This document shows positions 13,829 through 22,291 of a stretch of 25,305 nt of DNA, piece after piece. The position numbers and the translations under genes were made by a program. Each line of letters opens with the position of its first letter. Positions within the stretch are counted from its first letter, which is position 1. The stretch lies in contig DGRZ01000045.1 of the NCBI GenBank assembly GCA_002391195.1, forward strand, positions 918 through 26,222, given 5' to 3'. The DNA is from Fibrobacter sp. UBA4375 (GTDB lineage Bacteria > Fibrobacterota > Fibrobacteria > Fibrobacterales > Fibrobacteraceae). The notes below the pieces were generated by a model that saw only the letters and a list, made by a program, of their open reading frames with translations, searched no databases and was not told the DNA's origin.

Positions 13829-15301
13829 ATGTGCGAAAATTGCTGTTCTAACCGTCCTGTCCGAGTACGCTTTGCCCCGAGCCCCACGGGCTACCTGCAT
13901 GTGGGTGGCGCCCGCACCGCTATTTACAACTACTTCTTTGCAAAGCACATGGGTGGCACGTTCTACCTGCGTATCGAGGATACCGACCGTAAGCGTTACA
14001 ACGAGACGGCGCTCCACGACCTGATGCGTGACCTCAAGTGGCTTGGACTCCAGTGGGACGAAGGTCCGGGTTGCGAAGGCGACTGCGGCCCCTACTTCCA
14101 GAGCGAACGTCTGGATATTTACCACCGCGAAATCAAGAAGCTCTTGGACGCGGGCTGTGCCTACTACTGCTTCTGCACCGAGGAACGCCTGCAGGAAGTC
14201 CGCGCCGAACAGGAAAAGAGCCATGTGCCGGTCACGGGTTACGACCGCCACTGCCGTAATATTACCCGCGAAGAGGCCGAGGCCCGGATTGCCGCCGGCG
14301 AAAAGGCCGTGATCCGCTTCAAGGTGCCTGAAACGGGCGTCACCGAATTCGACGACATGATTCGCGGTCACATCAGCTACCAGAACGAACTTTTGGACGA
14401 CCTCGTGCTCATCAAGCGCGACGGTTACCCGACTTACCACTTTGCAAGCGTCGTGGATGACCACCTGATGGGTACCACTCACGTGCTCCGCGGCGACGAA
14501 TGGATCAGCTCCACGCCGAAGCACGAACTCTTGTACAAGGCTTTCGGCTGGCAGCCGCCTGTATGGTGCCACCTGCCGGTGATTCTCGATAAGAACGGCG
14601 GCAAGCTTTCCAAGCGCAAGGGTGCCGCCTCCGTGGGCGACTTCCGCGACCTCGGCTACCTGCCGGAGACTCTCGTGAACTACCTCGCGCTCCTCGGCTG
14701 GAACCCGGGCGACGACCGCGAAGTCATGACCATCAAGGAAATGGTGGAAAGCTTTACGCTGGAACGCATCAACCCGAAGTCCGCCAGCTTCGACGAAAAG
14801 AAGTTGCAGTGGATGAACGGCCAGCACATCCACCTGTGCGACGACGCTTTCCTCAAGGGTATCATGAAGGAAGGCCTTGCTGCGAAGGGTATCGACCTCT
14901 CGAAGGAACCGGAAGAACGCCTCGACGAAATTGTGAAGCAGCTGAAGCCGCGTGCCCACTTTGTGCAGGACCTCGCCGACATGGCCGTGTACTTCTTTGT
15001 TGCTCCGACCACCTACGACGAAAAGGGTGCCAAAAAGCACTTTGGCGAAGGCTCCAAGGAAGTGGCGACGCTTGTGCGTGACATGCTTGCCTCCATCGAA
15101 GATTTCAAGACTCCGGTAATCGAGAAGGGTTTCTACGACCTGGCCGAACGTTGCGGTCACAAGGTGGGTGAACTCGTCGGTGCCCCGCGCCTCGCTGTCT
15201 CTGGCGTTACCGCAGGCCCCGGCCTCTGGGAAATGTTTGAACTCATCGGCAAGGACGAAGTCCTCCGTCGCATCGACGTGGCTCTCCCGCTGATGAAATA
15301 A
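13829..15301 (+). CDS. gltX: glutamate--tRNA ligase
   Basis: Glutamyl-tRNA synthetase, a class I enzyme that charges tRNA-Glu in the cytosol. The 490-residue length is normal. The HIGH-type motif is in APSPTGYLHVGGARTA, the KMSKS-type motif is KLSKRKG, and the FYLRIEDTDRKR and LRGDEWISSTPKH segments are typical. AAGAGGA at 13818-13824 supports the ATG at 13829. The first ten residues, MCENCCSNRP, precede the usual VRVRFAPSPTG start of bacterial GluRS and contain three cysteines, which is unusual. Codon use is strongly biased, as expected for a highly expressed gene. It stands alone, between the histidine kinase and a repeat-filled gap. Confidence 0.97.
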   Translation: MCENCCSNRPVRVRFAPSPTGYLHVGGARTAIYNYFFAKHMGGTFYLRIEDTDRKRYNETALHDLMRDLKWLGLQWDEGPGCEGDCGPYFQSERLDIYHREIKKLLDAGCAYYCFCTEERLQEVRAEQEKSHVPVTGYDRHCRNITREEAEARIAAGEKAVIRFKVPETGVTEFDDMIRGHISYQNELLDDLVLIKRDGYPTYHFASVVDDHLMGTTHVLRGDEWISSTPKHELLYKAFGWQPPVWCHLPVILDKNGGKLSKRKGAASVGDFRDLGYLPETLVNYLALLGWNPGDDREVMTIKEMVESFTLERINPKSASFDEKKLQWMNGQHIHLCDDAFLKGIMKEGLAAKGIDLSKEPEERLDEIVKQLKPRAHFVQDLADMAVYFFVAPTTYDEKGAKKHFGEGSKEVATLVRDMLASIEDFKTPVIEKGFYDLAERCGHKVGELVGAPRLAVSGVTAGPGLWEMFELIGKDEVLRRIDVALPLMK

Positions 15302-15395
15302 GCGGGGCGTTACGGGGCCGGCGATTGAGGCCCCGTTCGAAGGGGTAGCGGATGCCCGGTAGGGCAGAAGCGAGGGGGAGCCTTCCCCCTAACCC
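15302..15395. repeat. composite palindromic intergenic repeat, copy A
   Basis: Directly after the gltX stop, ACGGGGCC...GGCCCCGT forms a strong stem, followed by GGGGTAGCGG, a small TGCCC/GGGCA hairpin, and an AGGGGGA/TCCCCCT hairpin. An inverted copy of the outer blocks lies at 22292-22456, where the small inner hairpin is replaced by a different, longer insert. The first stem could also end gltX transcription. Confidence 0.6.
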
Positions 15396-15460
15396 CAACC
15401 ACCAACCACTAAACTCTTGCCTCCATCAGCCCTAACACCTACAACCTATAACCTAAAGCC

Positions 15461-15468
15461 TAACTTTG
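15461..15468 (+). promoter_or_regulatory. TAnnTTTG promoter element of the zinc-ribbon/BON gene
   Basis: TAACTTTG matches exactly. Its last three bases are the TTG that a gene finder could take as a start codon. Transcription from this element would begin near 15474, downstream of that TTG, favouring the ATG at 15505. Confidence 0.45.
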
Positions 15469-15504
15469 CGTAAACAGTTCCCCTACAAACTCCTGACCCA
15501 GAAA

Positions 15505-16707
15505 ATGTTTTGCTGCCGTTGCCAGCGGGTAACGGAGCATGGGATATTTGCGCGGGAACCGTATTCTACCCACGGTGGCATGGAACCGAAAATTCCGCTT
15601 CTGTGTTCGTGCGAAACGTGCCAGAATGTCATCATCTGCTTTTCCAACGAGTTTAGCTTTGGAACAAGCGTGGAGCATGCGGACTACACGAAGATTTACG
15701 GACACAACCGAATCCAGCCCGGGAACTGGTTGTTTTTCAAGGGCGGTGTGAAACCGGGGTTGGTCAAGAGCTGTTTTCAGACCCAGGATAAAGAGATATA
15801 CGTGCTCACTTACGGCGGGGCCAAGGACGAGAAGGTGGAATGCCCCAAGTGCCATGTGGAATCGGAGGTGGCGCCGGGCGGGTATCGCCTGCTTCCGGCC
15901 CAGAGCGCCTTGACGCTTATCGGCGACCATGTGTATCACGCCATTCGGGACATGTTCGGCGTGGCGGTAGGCTACGTGAACGACGGCGAAAAGGACAAGC
16001 TGGCCGTGCAGATGGAAGACAAAAGCCTGCTGTTCATTACGCTGCCCCAGGCCATACAGAACCTGCCCAATGCAAAGCTTTCGGACATGACCCGCAACAA
16101 GCTGATGCAGTTTTTCCCGGAAGATTCCCGCCGAGTCTCGGTGACGGTGGGGCAGGGGATTGTGTATCTTGACGGCCTTGTGAAGAATTTGTCCGTAAAG
16201 CGTGCTATCAGGGCCTGCGTCAACGGCATGCAGAGGGTTCGCGGCTGCGTTGACTTTATGAAAATCAGTGCGGAATCCTACACGTCGGACGAGCAGATTG
16301 AAAAGGCAATTCTTTCCCTCCTGGAAACGCCGGGGCTCAAGATTTTTAATTACAAGGTGCAGGTGGAACAGGGGCGCGTGCAGGTGTCTCTGGACTGCGT
16401 TCGGGAATATTTCCCCAAAGAAATCGAAAACAAGATTGCGGAATTCCCTGGCGTGCAGGACTTGGACGTGAAAATTAATTCGATTCCTATGGACGAGATG
16501 GAAAATACCAAGGTCTGCAAGGAACTGGAATACGAGCTTTCCATGAATACCCGCTTGGGAGATTCCTTGATTCGCGTGAATTACGTAGATGATAAATTTT
16601 TGCTGGAAGGAAAGGTTCATTCCATGATCCAGAAACAGCTGGCCATGTTCTGCGTGGCAAGGCGCGTGCTGAGCACGTCTATTGAAAACAGGCTGAGGAT
16701 AGTTTAA
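15505..16707 (+). CDS. zinc-ribbon protein with C-terminal BON-like domains
   Basis: A 400-residue protein of unusual build. The N-terminus has a zinc-ribbon pattern: C3 and C6 in MFCCRCQ, C36 and C39 in CSCETC. Next comes an SH3-like beta segment (IQPGNWLFFKGGVKPGLVKS, about 75-95). A lone CPKC pair follows near 115. From about 205 onward three BON-like repeats are visible: VSVTVGQGIVYLDGLVKN to RGCVDFMKI, then IEKAILSLLETPGLKI to VQDLDVKI, then a last one ending NRLRIV. BON domains usually bind membranes or other hydrophobic partners. No signal peptide is seen, so it is probably cytoplasmic. The frame stays open back to a TTG at 15466, but that codon overlaps a promoter element. It precedes the WYL regulator by 14 bases, so the two likely share a transcript. 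Function unknown. Confidence 0.72.
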   Translation: MFCCRCQRVTEHGIFAREPYSTHGGMEPKIPLLCSCETCQNVIICFSNEFSFGTSVEHADYTKIYGHNRIQPGNWLFFKGGVKPGLVKSCFQTQDKEIYVLTYGGAKDEKVECPKCHVESEVAPGGYRLLPAQSALTLIGDHVYHAIRDMFGVAVGYVNDGEKDKLAVQMEDKSLLFITLPQAIQNLPNAKLSDMTRNKLMQFFPEDSRRVSVTVGQGIVYLDGLVKNLSVKRAIRACVNGMQRVRGCVDFMKISAESYTSDEQIEKAILSLLETPGLKIFNYKVQVEQGRVQVSLDCVREYFPKEIENKIAEFPGVQDLDVKINSIPMDEMENTKVCKELEYELSMNTRLGDSLIRVNYVDDKFLLEGKVHSMIQKQLAMFCVARRVLSTSIENRLRIV

Positions 16708-16721
16708 ACAAAGAGGTCGAT

Positions 16722-17720
16722 ATGGCTGGAAAAGGATACGAGAAAATCAATGATGTGAAGGCCCTGCTGAAAGAATACAGGACCGTAGAAGAAATTGCGA
16801 CCCATATCGGGCGCGGCCCTCGCACGGCATTCCGCTATTTGGAATACCTGCGGGGTGAAAACTGCGGGCTCCGTAAAGGCAAGAATAGCCTGGGCCAGAC
16901 CGCGTTCAAGATTCAGGTGAACGAGCAGGTTTCTTTCAACCAGGAATCCGTAAAGCAGCTTGAAAAAATCAAGAAAAACATGACTGGGAATTCCCCCAGC
17001 GACGTCAAGAACCGTAAGCTGGTGGACAAGCTCATCACCGCCATGCAGACCACCAACCCCGACGATTTCAGGCCCGAAGCCATCACTACGGACAAGGACC
17101 TGATTATGGATTATGGCCCCTGGAGCGACAACAAGATTCAGGACCTGTACGTGAACAAGGTGCTGGACGCTATCCACAGCGGTGTGAAAATCCGTATCGC
17201 CTACCACCACGGCACCAAGAAAAAAGATGACGAAACTATCGAGATTAGCCCCGTGAAGGTGGTGATGCGCATGGACACGGTCTATATTATCGGCGCAGAC
17301 GATACCTTTGCGGAAACGGGTATCTTGAAGATGTACATGCTTGAAAACGTGATGAACATTACGGTCACCAACAAGCTGGCCCAAAGCGGAATCTTTTTTG
17401 ACGAACAGAGTTATTACAAGTATGCTTATGGGAAATATATAGATCCGAAAATTGCACCCCAGGATATTTCCCTGCAACTTCGTGCCGACGACAACAACTG
17501 GCTAAAGACCCAGTTCGAAAAGTCCCATTTCAATCCGCCTGCGGTTGTGCGCAAGGACAAGAACAAGAATGACATTGTGGACCTGAAACTCCGCATCACG
17601 CCCGACTTTAAAGCTTGGCTTATGGGCGTCTTGCCGGACGTGAAAATCCTGAAGCCGGAATCCCTGAAAAAAGAAATGAAGGACCTGCTGAAGAAGACCT
17701 TGTCCGAAATGGAAGACTGA
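16722..17720 (+). CDS. WYL-domain transcriptional regulator
   Basis: A 332-residue DNA-binding protein. The first 60 residues form a winged helix-turn-helix (DVKALLKEYRTVEEIATHIGRGPRTAFRYLEYLR). A linker follows, then a WYL-type domain from about 135 to 235 (LDAIHSGVKIRIAYHH, ISPVKVVMRMDTVYIIGAD), which in this family binds small molecules or nucleic acids. The C-terminal extension (about 245-330, ISLQLRAD...DFKAWLMGVLPDVKILKPESLKKEM) matches the WYL C-terminal extension domain. AGAGG precedes the ATG at 16722. It follows the zinc-ribbon/BON gene by 14 bases and precedes queA closely, so it is in mid-operon. Such regulators often control stress, defence or DNA-damage genes, but no target is visible here. 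Confidence 0.88.
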   Translation: MAGKGYEKINDVKALLKEYRTVEEIATHIGRGPRTAFRYLEYLRGENCGLRKGKNSLGQTAFKIQVNEQVSFNQESVKQLEKIKKNMTGNSPSDVKNRKLVDKLITAMQTTNPDDFRPEAITTDKDLIMDYGPWSDNKIQDLYVNKVLDAIHSGVKIRIAYHHGTKKKDDETIEISPVKVVMRMDTVYIIGADDTFAETGILKMYMLENVMNITVTNKLAQSGIFFDEQSYYKYAYGKYIDPKIAPQDISLQLRADDNNWLKTQFEKSHFNPPAVVRKDKNKNDIVDLKLRITPDFKAWLMGVLPDVKILKPESLKKEMKDLLKKTLSEMED

Positions 17721-17739
17721 CGGAAAGGAACGTTGCGTG

Positions 17740-18789
17740 ATGGAATCGGAACACAAACTTTCGGATTACAATTTCGAGTTCCCGAAGGAACTGATTGCAA
17801 GCCGCACGGCAGGCAAGGGCAAGACCCGTATATTGCACTGTCCCAAGGACGGCGGTGAACGCCGCATTATGAAGGCTCCCGAAATTGTGGAACTGTTCCG
17901 CCCGGGTGATTGCCTTGTGGTGAACAACACCAAGGTGATTCCTGCCCGCCTCTACGGTCACACCCTCCATGGCGGCGAAGTGGAAACCCTCCTGGTGCAG
18001 GCGCTGATTCCTGCAGAAAACGGAGAGGCCCGCTATGAGGCCCAGGTTCGCCCCGGCAAGGCTTTCAAGATTGGTCGCGAACTTGAAATCGCCGGTGTCA
18101 AGACCGTTGTGGAAGACATCAAGGAAGACGGTGCCCGGGTGCTCCGTTTTGCGGTAACTCCGGTGGAACTGGAAGCGGTGATGAACCGGGAAGGTCACGT
18201 GCCGCTGCCGCCCTACATTGACCGCCCCGATGACGAAGACGATAAGTTGGCCTACCAGACGATTTTTGCAAAGTATTCCGGTGCGGTAGCAGCCCCTACG
18301 GCAAGCCTCCACTTCAGCGAAGAAATGCTTGAGGCCCTGAAGGCGAAGGGCGTCTATGTGGCCGAAGTCACCTTGCATGTGGGCCCCGGAACATTCCAGA
18401 ATATTTCGGTGGAAGACTTTACCCAGCACAAGATGCACGGCGAACATTACGAGTTGACCAAGGAAAATGCCGAGATTATCAACAAGGCAAAACGGGAAGG
18501 CGGTCGTATCGTGACGGTCGGCACCACCAGCACCCGGGTAGTCGAGACCATTGCCGATGCCAACGGAATCGTAAGGGCGCAATCGGGCGTGACACACGCG
18601 TTTTTTTACCCCGGTTACCGCTACAAGATTGTGGATGGCCTCTTGACCAATTTCCACTGGCCGAAAAGCAGCCTCATTTTGCTGGTTTCCGCTTTCTATG
18701 GCCGCGAAAACACGCTTGCCGCCTACAAGATGGCAGTGGAGAACAAGATGAAGCTGTTCAGCTACGGCGATGGGATGCTGATTCTGTAG
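17740..18789 (+). CDS. queA: S-adenosylmethionine:tRNA ribosyltransferase-isomerase
   Basis: QueA transfers the ribosyl part of SAM to preQ1 in tRNA, forming epoxyqueuosine at the wobble position of Asn, Asp, His and Tyr tRNAs. The 349-residue length is typical. Family motifs are clear: LSDYNFEFPKELIA near the start, LVVNNTKVIPARL, GHVPLPPYIDR, SGAVAAPTASLHF, LHVGPGTFQNI, the KMHGEHYEL block, VGTTSTRVVET, and the C-terminal TNFHWPKSSLILLVSAFYG. The codon before the ATG is GTG (17737), so a start three bases earlier is possible; AAGGA at 17725-17729 serves either. It follows the WYL gene by 19 bases and converges with the minus-strand operon after a 7-base gap. Confidence 0.97.
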   Translation: MESEHKLSDYNFEFPKELIASRTAGKGKTRILHCPKDGGERRIMKAPEIVELFRPGDCLVVNNTKVIPARLYGHTLHGGEVETLLVQALIPAENGEARYEAQVRPGKAFKIGRELEIAGVKTVVEDIKEDGARVLRFAVTPVELEAVMNREGHVPLPPYIDRPDDEDDKLAYQTIFAKYSGAVAAPTASLHFSEEMLEALKAKGVYVAEVTLHVGPGTFQNISVEDFTQHKMHGEHYELTKENAEIINKAKREGGRIVTVGTTSTRVVETIADANGIVRAQSGVTHAFFYPGYRYKIVDGLLTNFHWPKSSLILLVSAFYGRENTLAAYKMAVENKMKLFSYGDGMLIL

Positions 18790-18796
18790 CCTTGGC

Positions 18797-19285
18797 TTAC
18801 TTTGCAGTAGAATCCGCTTCCAGGGTGGGAATCAGCTTGTTCTCTTGGCAGAGATTTTCTTCCCTGATTTTGAAGGTGAAGTCTACCAGGTTGTTCTCGA
18901 ACATTTTCTGGTAGGGCTTCTTTTGCTGCACGCTCTGGAGTGCGCAGGTGCAGTAGTTGATACGCTGGACCAGTTTCGCCTCGTCCGAGGGGGTGCCCTG
19001 GGCAAAGACGCATTCGTGCATGATGGCGTATTCCATGGGACGGTCGTAACGGCCCTTGCACTTGTTTTTCAGGTCGGGCTGTGCGGCCACCTTTTCGATA
19101 ATCCCCTGGCTGGGAACGTCGTTGACAACCTTGCAGGTGACAAAGCCGCCGGCAAAAAAGGCGAGGCAGAGAGCCATGTTGATAAGGAATCGCTTGCCGC
19201 GGCTAATCTTGTTGTAGTTCCGCTCTACGGCTTCCAAGGTTTGGGTGGCGTGTAGCCTGACGTCATCTAAATCGTTGTTTTCCAT
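18797..19285 (-). CDS. single-pass membrane protein with conserved-looking cysteines
   Basis: A 162-residue protein I do not recognise. A charged cytoplasmic N-terminus (about 1-35) is followed by one membrane span (FLINMALCLAFFAGGFVTCKVV, about 35-56). The remaining 105 residues would face the periplasm and contain five cysteines (in NKCKGRY, HECVF, NYCTCAL and ENLCQEN), suggesting disulfides or metal binding. The ATG at 19285 comes ten bases after the hpt stop, with TAAGG as ribosome binding site; an in-frame GTG at 19306 would overlap hpt. It is the last gene of the GH57-hpt operon. The spacing to queA is only seven bases. Confidence 0.72.
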   Translation of the reverse strand: MENNDLDDVRLHATQTLEAVERNYNKISRGKRFLINMALCLAFFAGGFVTCKVVNDVPSQGIIEKVAAQPDLKNKCKGRYDRPMEYAIMHECVFAQGTPSDEAKLVQRINYCTCALQSVQQKKPYQKMFENNLVDFTFKIREENLCQENKLIPTLEADSTAK

Positions 19286-19295
19286 GGCGTGTACC

Positions 19296-19823
19296 TTAGT
19301 TTTCACTTTCCAGAGTCCAGATGTCGGGCATGGTGCGGTATTCTCCGGCGCAGTCCAGTCCGTAGCCCACTACGAAACCGTCTTCGATGGAGAACCCGAC
19401 GAAGTCCGCCTTGTAGTCCACTTCCCGACGGGCCCGCTTTTCTAGCAGCACGCAGCTGCGGACTTCGGCGGCGCCTTTTTCCTTAAGCAGGTCCACCAGT
19501 TTTTGCAGGGTGCGGCCCGTGTCCAGAATGTCGTCGATGAGCAGGACCTTTTTGCCTTTCAGGTCCAGCTCGTCCAGCAGGGAGACCTTCAGCTGGCCGG
19601 AGCTTTCCGTAGAGTCGCCGTAGCTGGACGCCCTGATGAAGGAAACCTTGATGTCCTTGTTGGGGAAATGCCTGCACAGGTCCGACACGAACACGAAGGA
19701 GCCCGTAAGCACGCCTACGATGGTGTCGAACTTGTAGTTCCGGGCGATTTTTTCGCCCAGAAGTTGGACCATCTCCTGGATGGCCTCTGCCGTAAAGAGT
19801 GGCATGAGGCTCATCTTATACAT
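19296..19823 (-). CDS. hpt: hypoxanthine phosphoribosyltransferase
   Basis: A 175-residue cytosolic purine salvage enzyme that joins hypoxanthine or guanine to PRPP. The type I phosphoribosyltransferase signature VLLIDDILDTGRTL (about residues 93-106) is intact, as are the VGVLTGSFVFVSDL phosphate-side loop and the FIRASSYGDST flexible-loop segment. The C-terminal VGYGLDCAGEYRTMPDIW matches bacterial Hpt proteins. The ATG at 19823 overlaps the end of the GH57 gene by eight bases and has GAGGT six to ten bases upstream, so translation of the two is likely coupled. Later in-frame ATGs exist at 19814 and 19805. Confidence 0.96.
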   Translation of the reverse strand: MYKMSLMPLFTAEAIQEMVQLLGEKIARNYKFDTIVGVLTGSFVFVSDLCRHFPNKDIKVSFIRASSYGDSTESSGQLKVSLLDELDLKGKKVLLIDDILDTGRTLQKLVDLLKEKGAAEVRSCVLLEKRARREVDYKADFVGFSIEDGFVVGYGLDCAGEYRTMPDIWTLESEN

Positions 19824-22242
19824 TGCCTACCTCGAAATTCAGCCACTGGAACACGGGAATCATGGCTTTCAGCTTGCCCTTGGGATTCTTCTTGAATTCC
19901 TGGAACATGGGGAAGGCCTGGTTCTCGATGGAGGTCTTGTCGATGTAGATGTGCAACCAGTCCGCCAAAGAAATCAGGTTCGTGATGTAGAGGACGGTGG
20001 GCTGTTTCAGGTTCTCGAAAACCTGGTCCAGGCATTCTACAATTTTGCGGTGGACCATGCGGCCCGTCCCGCCGAAGGAGAAGGTGGCGTTCAGGGAGTT
20101 GGCTTCCTTGACCAGGGCCTCGATTTCCTTGAAGTTTTCCTGCTCCGGATTATCCAGGTATTCCAGCACCAGGTGGTGGATCTTGGAATTGATGTCCAGG
20201 GAAAGAATGGTCCGGATGGTGTCCGGCAGGGTATGGTCCGGGTCGGCCAGGCTGTCGATGGAAAGTCCCTTCTGAACGGCAAATTCCGAGAAGGCCTCCG
20301 TTATGTCCTTGAGGCTCCGCTTGGTTTCCAGCTGGTTGATGCGCTTCAGGGAATCGCTCATCAGGTGACGCATCTGCACCACGTAGGCGGTGGGAAACTG
20401 GTGCTGCAGTTCTTCGGCGCTCTTGTTCGGGTTTTCTACGAAGGAGAGTTTGTTCACCTCGGGTTCGCCGTCGGCCACCACCAGGTTCACGCGGCCCATG
20501 GAATCGGACAGCACCAGGATTGTTGCTACTCGGGATTCCCCGATGGTCTTGTCGTCGTAGGTGGCCCGCACCAGGGTCTGCTTGCGGCGGGAGGCGATCT
20601 TTGTAGAAGTGAGCTTGGCGTTTTTCTGGTCGTAGCCCTCTTCCAGTCCCAGGTGGAAAATGGCGGCCCGTTCGGCCATGAGCTTCACCGTCACGGGGAC
20701 TTCGTCCTTGGCATAGCGGGTGTAAACTTCGGCGCCGTTCCACTTGTGCTCATTGCTGGTGGCCCGGGCGAGGATGCTCATGAAACGGTTCTCGATGGAG
20801 TGTCCGAAGGGGAGGAACGGCTGCATCAGTTCCATGGCCCGGAGGGCGTAGCGCATGTTCTGCACAGGTTCCAGGCCTTCGATGTCGTTGAAGAACCAGC
20901 CGCAGCTGGTAAAGCTGAACAGGCAGAACTTCTGGATTTCCAGAAGACGCACGGCCTTGGCGCTTTCTTCGGCGTTTTCGGGATTGTTCAGGATGGTCTT
21001 CAGGAATGCGGAGAGGCGGGTCTCGTCTTCGGGAGCGACCAATGCCTGCACATATCCGTTCCGGGCGTCCCAGGGATTCACCTTGCTCACCTTCTCGAAT
21101 TCCCGCACAAAGATTTCGTCGGCCAGTTCCTTCAGGTGGTTGAAGGCGTCGCGCAATGGCCCGCGCCATTTCTGGTTCCAGCCGGGGCCACCTCCGGTGG
21201 AGCATCCGCAGTCCCTGTACCAGCGGCCTACGCCGTGGGCGCAGCTCCAGGCGCAACCTTCGCCGTGGAAATTCTTCAGCAGCACCTCGTGCTTGGGCGG
21301 GAACTTTTCCAGGTACCAGCCGTAGTTGACGGGCACCATGTTGTTCTCGGGAGCGAATCGGTTGTAAAGGTAGGCGGCGCACATGTCGCCGAAGGGCTCG
21401 TGGTGTCCGTAGCTTTCGCCGTCGGTGCCGATGCTCACCAGCTGCGGGTCTTCACGGTTCGGGTCCCAGGCGTCCTGGATGCGCTTGCCGAACACGCCCG
21501 CATTGCGGAGCAGATGCTCGAAACCTACGGCGCTGCTGAGCCAGGGGTTGTAGAAGAACACGTCCAGGTAGCCGTCGCAGACCAGATTGCCCTTTTCGTC
21601 CCGCGGGTAAATGCGGTAGGGCCTGGTGGTGTCGATATCGGTATTGCTGCAGCCAATCCATTTTTCTGCACCCAATTCACGGAAGGAATCCGCCTGGGTG
21701 GGGGAGAGGATGGTAAACTTGATTCCCGCCTTGATGAGTTCCACCACTGTCGGCAGGTTGATGGCCGTTTCGGCCAGCCACATGGCCTCGGGCATGCGTC
21801 CGAAATGGAACTTGAAATCTTCGATGCCCCAGAGAATCTGAGTCCGCTTGTCCTGCTCGCTGGCGAGAGGCATGATGATGTGGTTATAGACCTGGGCGAT
21901 GGCGTTGCCGTGGCCGTTCAGACGTTCGGCGCTCCGCTTGTCGGCTTCCTGGATCCTCTTGTAAGTGTCGGGAGTATGGGTCCGGATCCAACCCATGAGG
22001 GTGGGGCCCATGTTGAAGCTCATAAAATTGTAGTTGTTGACGATATCCTGGATGCGCCCCTCTGAATTCAGAATGCGGCTTGCGGAGTTGGGGGAGTAGC
22101 ACTGGCTTGCGATACGGTCGTTCCAGTCGTGAAATGGCCGCGCGCTGGGCTGGTTCTCGATGACGCCTGTCCAGGGATTTTCGCGGGGAGGCTGGTAAAA
22201 GTGACCGTGAATCGTAAAATAAAGGGGGTGCTTCTTTTCCAT
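19816..22242 (-). CDS. glycoside hydrolase family 57 protein with DUF3536 domain
   Basis: An 808-residue cytoplasmic protein of the GH57 amylase/glucanotransferase type. The N-terminal barrel (about 8-320) starts with the family motif HGHFYQPPRENPW. It carries the candidate nucleophile Glu158 in MWLAE and the candidate acid Asp274 in GTDGESYGHH. The rest (about 330-800, with GEGCAWSCAHGVGRWYRDCGC) matches the DUF3536 helical region found in longer members. It may act on alpha-1,4-glucans such as glycogen; the substrate is inferred only from the family. The ATG at 22242 gives MEKKHPLYFTIHGH; the longer frame to 22278 would read through the promoter. A TAnnTTTG element ends five bases before the ATG. 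First gene of an operon with hpt and a membrane protein. Confidence 0.9.
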   Translation of the reverse strand: MEKKHPLYFTIHGHFYQPPRENPWTGVIENQPSARPFHDWNDRIASQCYSPNSASRILNSEGRIQDIVNNYNFMSFNMGPTLMGWIRTHTPDTYKRIQEADKRSAERLNGHGNAIAQVYNHIIMPLASEQDKRTQILWGIEDFKFHFGRMPEAMWLAETAINLPTVVELIKAGIKFTILSPTQADSFRELGAEKWIGCSNTDIDTTRPYRIYPRDEKGNLVCDGYLDVFFYNPWLSSAVGFEHLLRNAGVFGKRIQDAWDPNREDPQLVSIGTDGESYGHHEPFGDMCAAYLYNRFAPENNMVPVNYGWYLEKFPPKHEVLLKNFHGEGCAWSCAHGVGRWYRDCGCSTGGGPGWNQKWRGPLRDAFNHLKELADEIFVREFEKVSKVNPWDARNGYVQALVAPEDETRLSAFLKTILNNPENAEESAKAVRLLEIQKFCLFSFTSCGWFFNDIEGLEPVQNMRYALRAMELMQPFLPFGHSIENRFMSILARATSNEHKWNGAEVYTRYAKDEVPVTVKLMAERAAIFHLGLEEGYDQKNAKLTSTKIASRRKQTLVRATYDDKTIGESRVATILVLSDSMGRVNLVVADGEPEVNKLSFVENPNKSAEELQHQFPTAYVVQMRHLMSDSLKRINQLETKRSLKDITEAFSEFAVQKGLSIDSLADPDHTLPDTIRTILSLDINSKIHHLVLEYLDNPEQENFKEIEALVKEANSLNATFSFGGTGRMVHRKIVECLDQVFENLKQPTVLYITNLISLADWLHIYIDKTSIENQAFPMFQEFKKNPKGKLKAMIPVFQWLNFEVGNV

Positions 22243-22247
22243 GGGCG

Positions 22248-22279
22248 CAAATGTAGAAATATTTAATCTACTGCCCAAA
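22248..22279 (-). promoter_or_regulatory. TTTG-N20-TAnnTTTG promoter, 5 bases before the GH57 ATG
   Basis: On the minus strand TTTG (22279-22276) and TACATTTG (22255-22248) are separated by 20 bases. The second element ends five bases before the ATG at 22242. The transcript would begin at or next to the start codon. Confidence 0.55.
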
Positions 22280-22291
22280 GTATTGACTTGG

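Noticed and set aside
13814..15160. 448-codon minus-strand frame
   Set aside because: Antisense to gltX; the His/Val/Phe-rich composition is that of a shadow frame.
19780..22065. 761-codon open frame on the plus strand
   Set aside because: It lies antisense to the GH57 gene, whose motifs are clear. The predicted product has no recognisable domain and is rich in Val, Gly, His and Gln, as expected from the reverse strand of codon-biased DNA.
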